From contig CAMLFX010000084.1 in NCBI GenBank assembly GCA_946479435.1, positions 1 through 14,295 of the forward strand: 14,295 nucleotides of DNA, in the 5' to 3' direction. Below the pieces are notes generated by a model. That model saw only the letters and a program-made list of their open reading frames with translations. It was not told the origin of the DNA and searched no databases. This DNA is from an uncultured Sphingobacteriales bacterium. Lineage in GTDB: Bacteria; Bacteroidota; Bacteroidia; Chitinophagales; Chitinophagaceae. The position numbers were made by a program, and so were the translations under genes. This document shows positions 8,026 to 14,295 of the stretch, piece by piece (within the stretch, counting starts at the first letter, position 1; every line of letters starts with the position of its first letter).

Positions 8026-8209
8026 TTAACAATAATTTTGTGTATATTTGTTGTTGTATTATGGTGGTGTACAAAAGATGAGGATGTTGTTGTGCAATTG
8101 TTTTATTTGTTGTTTTTTGCTACAGTGGATAATTGTTATGTATTGATAATCAATTGTAACAGGCAGAAATAAAGCGCAACACAACAAAGTGCAACAATTG
8201 CTCATTCTG

Positions 8210-8217
8210 TATCTTTG
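8210..8217 (+). promoter_or_regulatory. Bacteroidota -7 promoter element for the polymerase unit
   Basis: TATCTTTG matches TAnnTTTG exactly. Transcription from it would begin about 8221-8225, placing the TTGTACAA palindromes just downstream of the start, where a bound repressor would block the polymerase. A second, imperfect element (TACTTTAG, 8272-8279) lies after the palindromes and is an alternative; with that one the palindromes would cover the -33 region. No good -33 element is visible for either. Confidence 0.5.
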
Positions 8218-8233
8218 TGTTATGTTTTATTAA

Positions 8234-8267
8234 TATTGTACAATAATATTTGTACAATTGTACAAAT
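8234..8267. promoter_or_regulatory. Cluster of three TTGTACAA palindromes, likely operator
   Basis: TTGTACAA occurs three times, at 8236-8243, 8250-8257 and 8258-8265. The first copy sits in a 12-bp perfect palindrome (8234-8245). The second and third abut to form a 20-bp perfect palindrome (8248-8267). Two dyads of this quality between a consensus -7 element and the start of a DNA polymerase gene are most simply read as binding sites for a dimeric regulator. The regulator is not identified in the window. A LexA-like or XRE-type repressor is inference; the motif is not the E. coli or Bacillus SOS box. Confidence 0.65.
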
Positions 8268-8299
8268 TGTTTACTTTAGCAGTATAGCTCGCAAGGTTT

Positions 8300-9610
8300 A
8301 TGCTAAAGAAAAGAGAAAATTCACTGGAAGGCAGGCAAGGCTCGCTCATCATGTATGTTGACATGAACAGCTTCTTTGCCAGTTGCGAGCAGCAGGATTT
8401 TCCTGAACTCCGAAATAAGCCGGTTGGTGTTATTACGCACGATAGTCCTTATTCCTGCATCATCGCCCCTTCAGGTGAAGCTAAAAAACTAGGGGTGAAA
8501 ACAGGGATGCGCCTTAATGAAGCAAGGCTTCTTTGTCCGCAGATTATTCCTGTTACCACTCGTCCATACCGTTACCGCCAGTACCATGTAGCTATTATGA
8601 GTGTGCTGATGAAGTATTGCGATAAGGACAACGTACATGCTAAGAGTATCGACGAAGCGGTAATGAATCTTACATCTTACAAGCTGGTGTATAAAGACCT
8701 GTCCGCGCTGGTTAAGAACATCAAGGCCAATTTGAAAGAAAAATGTGGTGAATATGTGAAGTGTTCTATTGGTGTTGCACCCAACCAGTTTTTAGCCAAG
8801 CTGGGTACAGAGCTGCAAAAACCTGATGGCTTTATACAGATAACACCCGATAATATTGATGGCTACCTGGCTACGCTACAGCTTCAGGACCTGCCCGGTA
8901 TAGCCCGTAACAATGCCCGCAGGCTGGTTATGATTGGTATTAAAACCCCGCTTGAAATGCGGCACTCTTCCGATGCCTTATTGCGTAAAGCTTTTGGTGG
9001 TGTGGTGGGCAACTACTGGCATGCGCGCCTCAATTTTAAAGAGGTGGATATGTATCAAAACACTTACCGTGCTATGAGTGCCACACGTACGGTAGGCCCG
9101 CAGCAGCGTAATAAAGAGTCGCTGGAAGGCCTGCTGATATCGCTGTGTACAAGGCTGGAACAACGCCTTGTAAAGCTAGGTGTGTTTTGCCGTGAGCTTC
9201 ATTTCTCAATAGGCTATAAAGACAATACGAGCTGGGAGATCAAAATACGTTTTCCGGATATGACACAGGATGCTATGGAGATGCGCACATACATATATGA
9301 TGCTATGCGAAAATTTGAAGAGCAACAAAATGTAGGCAGCATATTCAGGGAGAATACCTCGCGTATGGGTGTGGTAATATGGAATTTCGTTATCGACAAA
9401 CTAATGCAGTATAGCCTATTCGATAACCGTATGCAAAAAGATAAAGTGCGTAAAACCATGTATGCTTTAAAAGATAAGTATGGGCGCGATATAGTACGCA
9501 AAGCATCGGAAACTATACAGCCTAATGAAATGAAAGATGCCATAGGCTTTGGTTCAGTGAAGGATCTGTATGAAGGGAAGAATTTCAATCAATTCCTGTT
9601 AGAAGAATAA
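8300..9610 (+). CDS. Y-family translesion DNA polymerase (DinB/UmuC type)
   Basis: This error-prone polymerase copies past damaged bases. The 436-residue product has the palm motif YVDMNSFFASCE (from 19, catalytic D21) and SIDEA (116-120, metal ligands D118 and E119). YSCIIAPSGEAKKLGV supplies the fingers. A helix-hairpin-helix with LPGI follows, and then a little-finger domain. No sliding-clamp binding motif is obvious at the C-terminus, NFNQFLLEE. The ATG at 8300 is used here; an ATG at 8351 (MYVDMNSFF) would also make a complete polymerase. It is followed after 4 nt by a radical SAM gene, so both are probably one transcript under the palindromic control region. Whether it is orthologous to Pol IV (DinB) or UmuC cannot be decided by eye. 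Confidence 0.93.
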   Translation: MLKKRENSLEGRQGSLIMYVDMNSFFASCEQQDFPELRNKPVGVITHDSPYSCIIAPSGEAKKLGVKTGMRLNEARLLCPQIIPVTTRPYRYRQYHVAIMSVLMKYCDKDNVHAKSIDEAVMNLTSYKLVYKDLSALVKNIKANLKEKCGEYVKCSIGVAPNQFLAKLGTELQKPDGFIQITPDNIDGYLATLQLQDLPGIARNNARRLVMIGIKTPLEMRHSSDALLRKAFGGVVGNYWHARLNFKEVDMYQNTYRAMSATRTVGPQQRNKESLEGLLISLCTRLEQRLVKLGVFCRELHFSIGYKDNTSWEIKIRFPDMTQDAMEMRTYIYDAMRKFEEQQNVGSIFRENTSRMGVVIWNFVIDKLMQYSLFDNRMQKDKVRKTMYALKDKYGRDIVRKASETIQPNEMKDAIGFGSVKDLYEGKNFNQFLLEE

Positions 9611-9614
9611 AAAC

Positions 9615-10688
9615 ATGATAAATCAAATTGCTAACGACCGTTTTGAGAAAGGCAGGGGTGCCCAGTTCAACCCTAAGAACAAGTTTCTTAAGGGTGAATA
9701 TGTGCAGGAGCATGTGGAGGCCATCGATGACTGGGAAGAAGAAGACCGCAAAACGGAATATATATTCGACGATAGTAAAACACTGGTTAATAAAGTAACC
9801 AGTCCTGATGTTGGGATGATGTATTCCGCTAATCCTTACCAGGGTTGCGAGCATGGTTGTATCTATTGCTATGCGCGCAATTCGCATGAGTATTGGGGGT
9901 ATAGTGCGGGTGTAGATTTTGAAAGCAGGATAGTAGTAAAGAAAAACGCACCACAACTACTGAAGAAGTTCTTCGAAAACCCAAAGTGGGAGCCTGCTGT
10001 TATATCGCTATCGGGCAATACCGATTGCTACCAACCCATAGAACGCAAAATGCGCATTACCCGCAAGCTGCTGGAGATATGCCTGGAATACCGTAACCCG
10101 GTAGGCATACTCAGCAAAAATGCATTGGTGCTGCGCGACCTGGATGTAATACAGGAACTACACAAATATAATCTGGTTAGTGTATTCTCATCCATCACTT
10201 CTTTAGATGAAGACCTGCGCAGGGTACTGGAACCACGCACTGCCTCCTACAAGTCAAGATTGAAAGTAGTTGAAACCCTATCGAAACATGGCATACCTAC
10301 GGGCATCATGAATGCACCACTGATACCTGGTTTAAATGATATGCACATGCACGATGTACTGAAAGCAGCATCGGAAGCAGGGGCTAAATGGGCCGGCTAT
10401 ACGGTTGTGCGTTTGAATGGTGCTATTGGTCCTATTTTCCACGATTGGTTGAACAAGACCTTCCCCGACCGGGCTGAAAAAGTATGGAACCAGATAAGCG
10501 CCTGCCACGAAGGTCATGTAAACGATAGCCGTTGGGGCAACCGCATAGTAGGCGATGGCAAGTTTGCTGAACTCATCAAAACACAGTTCAAATTATACTG
10601 CCGCAAATTCGGGTTGAACGAAACTCATCGCGAGTTGAATACTAAAGACTTCAGGAGGATAAGGAACAACCAGTTGCCTTTGTTTTAG
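9615..10688 (+). CDS. PA0069-type radical SAM protein (COG1533, SplB-like)
   Basis: The 357-residue product has the cluster-binding motif C78-x3-C82-x2-C85 in YQGCEHGCIYCYARN, which coordinates a 4Fe-4S cluster for S-adenosylmethionine cleavage. The N-terminal GRGAQFNPKNKF (13-24) and the HEYWG segment after the cysteines mark the PA0069 subfamily of COG1533, the group that also contains spore photoproduct lyase (SplB). The biochemical reaction of PA0069-type proteins is, to my knowledge, not established; the 'DNA repair photolyase' label comes from similarity. It begins 4 nt after the Y-family polymerase stop, which makes a DNA-damage role plausible but unproven. Its stop overlaps the stop of the convergent small membrane protein by 4 nt (TTAG at 10685-10688). 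Confidence 0.88.
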   Translation: MINQIANDRFEKGRGAQFNPKNKFLKGEYVQEHVEAIDDWEEEDRKTEYIFDDSKTLVNKVTSPDVGMMYSANPYQGCEHGCIYCYARNSHEYWGYSAGVDFESRIVVKKNAPQLLKKFFENPKWEPAVISLSGNTDCYQPIERKMRITRKLLEICLEYRNPVGILSKNALVLRDLDVIQELHKYNLVSVFSSITSLDEDLRRVLEPRTASYKSRLKVVETLSKHGIPTGIMNAPLIPGLNDMHMHDVLKAASEAGAKWAGYTVVRLNGAIGPIFHDWLNKTFPDRAEKVWNQISACHEGHVNDSRWGNRIVGDGKFAELIKTQFKLYCRKFGLNETHRELNTKDFRRIRNNQLPLF

Positions 10689-10903
10689 TTTCCGTTATAA
10701 GCATCATATACATTCCAGAACCAGAAAATAGCAGGTATAATAAATGTCCACCACAGCAGGAAACTGGTTATACCACACACTACAAAGAAAAAGAGCGCAC
10801 GGAATATATGGCCTTTAATGAGTTGGCCTAATCCCGGAATGAAGAATGATATAAGTGCTGGTACACCGTGCTTTTGTCGCATACAGTAAAAATAAGTAAT
10901 CAT
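10685..10903 (-). CDS. Small TM2-like membrane protein
   Basis: The 72-residue product has two hydrophobic stretches, about residues 15-27 and 33-63, broken by GLGQLIKGHIFRA. The pattern PALxSFFIPGLGQ, then G and a second hydrophobic block, then DAYN, resembles small TM2-type membrane proteins; the function is unknown. The ATG at 10901-10903 overlaps the TGA of the upstream DUF4260 gene (ATGA), so translational coupling is likely. Starting instead at the ATG of MRQKHG (10880-10882) would give 65 residues and a more typical N-terminus. It ends tail to tail with the radical SAM gene, sharing four bases, and no terminator fits between them. Confidence 0.7.
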   Translation of the reverse strand: MITYFYCMRQKHGVPALISFFIPGLGQLIKGHIFRALFFFVVCGITSFLLWWTFIIPAIFWFWNVYDAYNGN

Positions 10904-11253
10904 TTCATTTTACCCAGATGGGTATGCTTAAAGCCTTCAAAATATTTCAGACCATAACCCATCATCCGGTCGAAAGAGGAATGCGCGAATAGTACTAACC
11001 CGGCAAATATTAGGTAATGGTTGCCTGTCATTAAACCAATAGCACCAACCACAATACCTACTGCTTTATGGTGAAAGAGATTGTAACCCATAGCACCTAT
11101 ACTGTTACCTGCCGAGTAGAACACCATACTGATATCAGGTGAAAGAAATAAAATAGGGTACAACCACCAGCTAAAATGGATATTGAGTAAAGACATCAGG
11201 TAAAATGAAATGGCCATCATGGCAAGCTCTTCAAGTTTCAGTAAGTTATTCAT
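10900..11253 (-). CDS. DUF4260 family membrane protein
   Basis: The 117-residue product is hydrophobic and shows the landmarks of DUF4260: LLKLEELAM at the start, WWLYPILFLSPDIS, YSAGNSIGAMGYNLFHHK, and FAHSSFDRMMGYGLKY near the end. Three to four membrane helices are expected. The family has no known activity, although conserved His, Asp and Arg in the loops are notable. The frame extends upstream to a TTG at 11329-11331, but that extension overlaps the crp-like gene and carries no family similarity. The ATG at 11251-11253 gives the usual family length and lies about 20 nt after a predicted transcription start. An FNR-type box sits upstream at 11306-11319. The stop overlaps the next start (ATGA). 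I infer control by the neighbouring Crp/Fnr regulator. Confidence 0.85.
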   Translation of the reverse strand: MNNLLKLEELAMMAISFYLMSLLNIHFSWWLYPILFLSPDISMVFYSAGNSIGAMGYNLFHHKAVGIVVGAIGLMTGNHYLIFAGLVLFAHSSFDRMMGYGLKYFEGFKHTHLGKMK

Positions 11254-11275
11254 CGCTTTGTTTGTTTTGTTATCA

Positions 11276-11283
11276 CAAAGGTG
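11276..11283 (-). promoter_or_regulatory. -7 promoter element for the DUF4260 gene
   Basis: On the minus strand the bases read CACCTTTG, seven of eight matches to TAnnTTTG. Predicted transcription starts near 11270-11274, leaving a leader of about 20 nt before the ATG. The FNR-type box centred at 11312.5 is then about 39-43 bp upstream, close to the class II activator position. The imperfect -7 element with no visible -33 fits a promoter that needs an activator. Confidence 0.45.
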
Positions 11284-11304
11284 GGCAACATACTTACGCC
11301 TGCT

Positions 11305-11320
11305 CTTGATGTAGATCAAG
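11305..11320. promoter_or_regulatory. FNR-type box, perfect TTGAT-N4-ATCAA
   Basis: CTTGAT and ATCAAG form a perfect 6+6 dyad around a 4-nt spacer; the inner part is exactly the FNR consensus TTGAT-N4-ATCAA. It lies between the crp-like stop and the DUF4260 start, correctly placed for class II activation. The adjacent regulator has E178-x2-S181-R182 in its recognition helix, the residues that read TTGAT in FNR. The dyad is not followed by a T-run on either strand, so it is not a terminator. Confidence 0.65.
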
Positions 11321-11323
11321 AAA

Positions 11324-11893
11324 TCAGCCAATGGCTTTCTTGCGTATACGGCTGAGTGTTTCAGGTGTCATGCCCAGCATAGAGGCAAGGTATTGCAACG
11401 GTACCTGGTTGAATAACTCGGGCTGAAAAGAATAGAAGCGCTGGTAACGTTCTTCAGCACTCATGGCCAGGTGGCTGAATACACGGTCTTCAATGGTTAC
11501 AAAACATTTGGCAAGAAAAGCTTTCTCTATCTTATGCCAGTTGTTTATTACGTTGCCAAGATTTATATAGTCGCTTCTATCGATGGTGTACAGTTCGCAA
11601 TCGCTTAGCGCCTGCATATTCCATCGGGCAGGTGTTTGGAAAATGAAAGAAGCGAGGTCGGTAAGAAAATAGCCTTTGTTCGATATCCATTGTGTTACTT
11701 CTTTATCATTCATCTGCACATATATACGCACCAGTCCTTCGCTAATAAAAGATAGCTGGTTACAAATACGGCCCGTCTTCAGCAGATAGTCTCCTTTACG
11801 TACTTGCTGTGGCTTAAAATAAGAAGCTATATCGGTGAGCTCTTGCTTTTCAGCCTCAAAATAGTTGCCTATATATTGTTCCAGTTCAGTCAA
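11324..11893 (-). CDS. Crp/Fnr family transcription regulator, FNR-like helix
   Basis: The 189-residue product has an N-terminal cyclic-nucleotide-binding-type beta barrel (about 15-110, with KGDYLLKTG and SEGLVRIY), a dimer helix and a compact C-terminal helix-turn-helix. The recognition helix, MTPETLSRIRKK, contains E178, S181 and R182, matching the E-x-x-S-R residues that let FNR read TTGAT; CRP has a different set. Only three Cys are present (C44, C99, C120), with no N-terminal cluster-binding group, so oxygen sensing by an Fe-S centre is unlikely. The effector is unknown. The frame has no ATG near the N-terminus, so the start appears to be TTG at 11891-11893; MTELEQYIGNYF is a normal start for this family. 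It is followed on the same strand by an FNR-type box and the DUF4260 gene. Confidence 0.88.
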   Translation of the reverse strand: MTELEQYIGNYFEAEKQELTDIASYFKPQQVRKGDYLLKTGRICNQLSFISEGLVRIYVQMNDKEVTQWISNKGYFLTDLASFIFQTPARWNMQALSDCELYTIDRSDYINLGNVINNWHKIEKAFLAKCFVTIEDRVFSHLAMSAEERYQRFYSFQPELFNQVPLQYLASMLGMTPETLSRIRKKAIG

Positions 11894-11910
11894 GAAGTAT
11901 TTGTTTATAT

Positions 11911-11940
11911 TAAGTAAAAGAGGTCCACAATGCAGACCTC
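11911..11940 (-). terminator. Rho-independent terminator of the DUF6438 gene
   Basis: Read on the minus strand, GAGGTC (11940-11935) pairs with GACCTC (11925-11920) across a 9-nt loop and is followed by TTTTACTT. It lies 26 bp past the lipoprotein stop and just before the crp-like gene, separating the two minus-strand units. Confidence 0.7.
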
Positions 11941-11965
11941 CTTATTAAGATTACGCATTTTGATG

Positions 11966-12499
11966 TTATTGCTTTACAGCATCTGCGGTTTTCTTCCATG
12001 TCTTATCAACTTTAGCTAATTCATCTACTTTTTTCGATAAGTTAACAAGGAATTTAGGGCCAAAGTTTGAATTTCGTATTACTGCTTTTTTATGCTCAAA
12101 CTGTATATCATAATTTAGTGGTGGTAGATCAGGTATCATATTGTCGTACTTGCCACAGGTATCTGCACGGTTGTTTTCAAATTCTTTGAATAGCGCTTTT
12201 ACTTTATCTGCGCCTACATTCTTTTCGTATGTTCCTTCGTATTCAGTAAACATTTTGCTGGTATATACAACGCGGCCATCGCTGTAAAGGTCAACGGTAT
12301 AAGACGGGCATTTGCCAAAGCATCCGCCGCGTGTCATGTTGAGCGATGTTATATGGCCGGCATCCATTGATATTGCATTGTTTTCTTTGGTTTGTGTGGT
12401 AGTACTACCGGTAGCATTGGTAGTAGCTTTTTTCTGTTGTGCACATGCTGTAAGTGCAATAGCTAACAACAGACTTATACCTAAAAGATTTTTCTTCAT
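11966..12499 (-). CDS. DUF6438 domain lipoprotein
   Basis: The 177-residue product begins MKKNLLGISLLLAIALTAC, a lipoprotein signal peptide with the lipobox LTAC and lipidated C19, so it should be anchored in a membrane facing the periplasm or outside. A low-complexity Thr/Ala/Gln linker follows. The mature domain opens with MTRGGCFGKCPSY, the CFGxCPxY signature of DUF6438, then DLYSDGRVVY; its function is unknown. A further Cys (in DTCGKY) could pair with one of these. The frame runs upstream to an ATG at 12530-12532, but a perfect -7 element lies between the two ATGs and the signal peptide begins at the inner one, so I use the start at 12499. It diverges from dprA and has its own terminator. 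Confidence 0.87.
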   Translation of the reverse strand: MKKNLLGISLLLAIALTACAQQKKATTNATGSTTTQTKENNAISMDAGHITSLNMTRGGCFGKCPSYTVDLYSDGRVVYTSKMFTEYEGTYEKNVGADKVKALFKEFENNRADTCGKYDNMIPDLPPLNYDIQFEHKKAVIRNSNFGPKFLVNLSKKVDELAKVDKTWKKTADAVKQ

Positions 12500-12519
12500 T
12501 TTTGTATATTTTTCAGTTT

Positions 12520-12527
12520 CAAAGATA
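12520..12527 (-). promoter_or_regulatory. Bacteroidota -7 promoter element for the lipoprotein gene
   Basis: On the minus strand the bases read TATCTTTG, an exact match to TAnnTTTG, ending 20 bp before the ATG at 12499. Its position rules out the longer reading frame starting at 12532. Confidence 0.6.
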
Positions 12528-12570
12528 GACAAGCGATACTATAGTAAGTTTAAAAATTATCAGAACAAAT

Positions 12571-13689
12571 ATGTTGCCAGTTGAAAACGAAGAAGAACTC
12601 CTATACCGCATAGCCTTAACATTTGTGAAGGACGTAGGTTTTAAACGCGCCCAGAACCTGCTGGCAAGGTTTGAAACGGCAACAGGTATATTTCAGGCAT
12701 CTGCTAAAGAACTAAAGCAGATAGATGGTATTACCGAACCAAGAGCAAAGATGTTTCACAACGATGAAGTAATGAAACAGGCTGAGAAAGAATTAACATT
12801 TGTCAAAAAGCACGGCGTCTCTGTTTTATGGTACGGAGAAGAGAATTACCCTAAGCGGTTATTAGAGTGTTCTGATGCCCCCCAAATTCTATATTACCAG
12901 GGAAACGCCAACCTGAATGCTGAAAAGGTGGTGGCTGTTATAGGTACACGCAAAAACACTGAATATGGCCACCGCCTTACTGAAGAGCTGGTGAAAGGAT
13001 TGGATGATTATAAAGATATACTGGTGGTAAGTGGCCTGGCGCATGGTATAGATTCAATTGCACATAAGCAGGCAGTACATTCCGGCTTGCCTACAGTTGG
13101 GGTTATGGGTAATGGGCTCGACCGTATCTATCCTGCTAATAATAAAAATTTATCGAAGGAGATGTTACAGAACGGAGGCTTACTTACCGAATTTACATCG
13201 GAAACAACACCGGAGCGACAACATTTCCCCATGCGCAACCGTATAGTGGCAGGCATAAGCGATGTAACCGTTGTAGTGGAAAGTGATATAAAAGGTGGCG
13301 CTATGATAACGGCCCGTGTAGCATCGAGCTATAACAGGGAAGTTGCAGCTTATCCCGGCAGGGTTTTCGATAAGCATTCTTCAGGCTGCAATGAGCTGAT
13401 ACGTACCAGTATTGCAGGTATGATAACAGGCGCTACAGACTTGCTTGAACTGATGAACTGGACGGCTGCACCTAAAAAGAAAGCAGTGCAAAAACAACTC
13501 TTTATACAGCTAACTGATGATGAACAAAAAGTCATCAATCTATTGCAAACTAAAGATTCTGTACATGCCGATGAACTGTTAAATAGTACCGGTATCAATA
13601 ATTCACAATTAGCAGCAACGTTATTACAACTGGAAATGCAGGACTTAATAAAGGCAATGCCGGGCAAGCATTATAGGATCAATTATTAA
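12571..13689 (+). CDS. dprA: DNA-processing protein DprA (Smf)
   Basis: DprA binds incoming single-stranded DNA during natural transformation and loads RecA onto it in the cytoplasm. The 372-residue product has the full three-part layout. An N-terminal helix-hairpin-helix/SAM-like region (about 10-65) is followed by the Rossmann-like core with YYQGN, VVAVIGTRKNTEYG (120-133), VSGLAHGIDSIAH (153-165), GNGLDRIYP, a RNRIVAGIS segment and GGAMITARVAS. A C-terminal winged-helix domain (about 310-372) ends in HYRINY. Length is usual for the family and no key motif is missing. It starts with ATG 71 bp from the divergent lipoprotein gene and stops 9 bp before the convergent hutI stop. No other competence gene is in the window, and dprA occurs widely in species not known to be competent. 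Confidence 0.96.
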   Translation: MLPVENEEELLYRIALTFVKDVGFKRAQNLLARFETATGIFQASAKELKQIDGITEPRAKMFHNDEVMKQAEKELTFVKKHGVSVLWYGEENYPKRLLECSDAPQILYYQGNANLNAEKVVAVIGTRKNTEYGHRLTEELVKGLDDYKDILVVSGLAHGIDSIAHKQAVHSGLPTVGVMGNGLDRIYPANNKNLSKEMLQNGGLLTEFTSETTPERQHFPMRNRIVAGISDVTVVVESDIKGGAMITARVASSYNREVAAYPGRVFDKHSSGCNELIRTSIAGMITGATDLLELMNWTAAPKKKAVQKQLFIQLTDDEQKVINLLQTKDSVHADELLNSTGINNSQLAATLLQLEMQDLIKAMPGKHYRINY

Positions 13690-13698
13690 TTGGCCTTA

Positions 13699-14295
13699 CT
13701 ACGCAAACACTCCGTTTATTACCATTTTCTCAACAGGGTTGTTGCCAAAGTCGTAAGGTATGTATGCTAAAGACGGCATCGGTTTAGTAACGATGAGATT
13801 GGCTTTTTTGCCGGGGGCGATTGTGCCAATTTCATCCTGCAATTCCATAGCTGCAGCGCCATTCAGGGTTACGGCATTAATTGCTTCTTCAGGTGTCATC
13901 TTCAGTTGCGTGCAAGCTAGTGTAAGCAACAAAGGCACGTTACCCGATGGACAAGTACCGGGGTTATAATCGGTAGCAAGGCATACCGGAAGGTCGGCAT
14001 CTATTATTTTACGTGCGGGTTGGTATTGTATACCTAAGAAGAATGCAGCGGCAGGTAGCAGGGTAGGAATAGTATTGCTGTTACGCAATGTTTCTATCTC
14101 GGCTTCACCTACACATTCAAGGTGGTCAACACTAACAGCATTGTGCTTTACACCTACTTGTACACCACCTGAATAGTGCAATTGGTTAGCGTGTATCTTA
14201 GGTTTCAGACCATATTTAGCCCCAGCTTCCAAAACCCTTTCTGTTTCTGCAACACTGAAAAAACCTTCTTCACAGAATGCATCTATATAATCAGC
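13699..14295 (-). CDS. hutI: Imidazolonepropionase, C-terminal part (cut by window edge)
   Basis: HutI opens the ring of 4-imidazolone-5-propanoate to N-formimino-L-glutamate, the third step of histidine degradation. The window holds the last 198 codons and the stop; the start lies beyond 14295. The reading frame is open to the edge, beginning ADYIDAFCEEGFF, so the gene does not start at the internal Met of MEAGAKYG. Amidohydrolase landmarks are visible: KIHANQLH (metal-binding His), VSVDHLE, and ATDYNPGTCPSGN, whose Asp is the family's metal ligand and whose following residues are typical of HutI. GTIAPGKKANLIV marks the terminal composite domain. It is convergent with dprA at 9 bp with no terminator between them. 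Other hut genes, if present, lie outside the window. Confidence 0.93.
   Translation of the reverse strand, partial: ADYIDAFCEEGFFSVAETERVLEAGAKYGLKPKIHANQLHYSGGVQVGVKHNAVSVDHLECVGEAEIETLRNSNTIPTLLPAAAFFLGIQYQPARKIIDADLPVCLATDYNPGTCPSGNVPLLLTLACTQLKMTPEEAINAVTLNGAAAMELQDEIGTIAPGKKANLIVTKPMPSLAYIPYDFGNNPVEKMVINGVFA

Larger units (their letters stand above)
8026..8299. other. Non-coding regulatory region with CAATTG motifs
   Basis: This 274-bp stretch between miaE and the polymerase gene has no credible open frame and no tRNA-like fold. It is A/T-rich with many TTGTTG runs on the plus strand. CAATTG occurs four times (8095-8100, 8151-8156, 8195-8200 and 8255-8260), and three of these extend to CAATTGT. 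A near copy of the TTGTACAA octamer (TGTACAA) lies at 8068-8074, and the main palindrome cluster is at 8234-8267. No terminator for miaE is evident. The likely role is regulation of the downstream polymerase unit. Confidence 0.55.

Noticed and set aside
10900..11331. Longer DUF4260 frame starting at a TTG
   Set aside because: The extra 26 residues overlap the crp-like gene, span the FNR-type box and predicted promoter, and carry no family similarity; the ATG at 11253 fits better.
12500..12532. Upstream ATG for the DUF6438 lipoprotein
   Set aside because: It would put 11 residues before a perfect lipoprotein signal peptide and lies upstream of an exact -7 element.
12312..12584. 90-codon plus-strand frame ending at dprA
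   Set aside because: It is the complement of the lipoprotein signal region; its hydrophobic content mirrors that signal peptide.
1..14295. tRNA, rRNA, CRISPR arrays, insertion sequences or prophage genes
   Set aside because: I looked for cloverleaf-like segments, regularly spaced repeats, transposase motifs and terminal inverted repeats and saw none that held up.

Overview
The window looks like a chromosomal segment from a Bacteroidota bacterium, possibly of the Chitinophagaceae or a related family. This rests on several signs. TAnnTTTG-type -7 promoter elements lie upstream of several genes. Leaders are A/T-rich with no strong Shine-Dalgarno sequence. The isoleucyl-tRNA synthetase is of the long type 2. 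Several families common in that phylum are present: DUF6438 lipoprotein, DUF4260, DUF6766, a short Crp/Fnr regulator and a lysine/alanine-rich DksA-like protein. The species assignment is inference.

Layout. (1) 152-1903, minus strand: an A/T-rich pair, an unrecognised helical protein and a small HNH-type zinc protein, with the look of accessory genes. (2) 2058-6663, plus strand: ileS, whose HIGH motif is replaced by GIHH, followed 4 nt later by a fusion of a histone H1-like tail to a DksA-like domain that lacks most zinc cysteines; a clear intrinsic terminator closes the unit at 6683-6711. (3) A DUF6766 membrane protein (minus) diverges from miaE (plus), a tRNA hydroxylase. (4) A 274-bp non-coding region rich in CAATTG and TTGTACAA palindromes leads into a tight two-gene unit: a Y-family translesion DNA polymerase and a PA0069/COG1533-type radical SAM protein. 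(5) 10685-11893, minus strand: a Crp/Fnr regulator, a DUF4260 membrane protein and a small TM2-like membrane protein, with a consensus FNR-type box in front of DUF4260. (6) A DUF6438 lipoprotein (minus, with its own promoter and terminator) diverges from dprA (plus). The window ends inside hutI (minus).

How the genes work together. ileS and miaE belong to translation and tRNA modification. The polymerase/radical SAM pair and dprA act on DNA. The strongest regulatory signals are three perfect TTGTACAA octamers at the polymerase promoter, resembling an operator for a damage-responsive repressor, and a TTGAT-N4-ATCAA box about 41 bp upstream of the predicted DUF4260 start, beside a Crp/Fnr protein whose recognition helix carries the FNR-type E-x-x-S-R residues. 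No RNA genes, insertion sequences or CRISPR arrays were seen.
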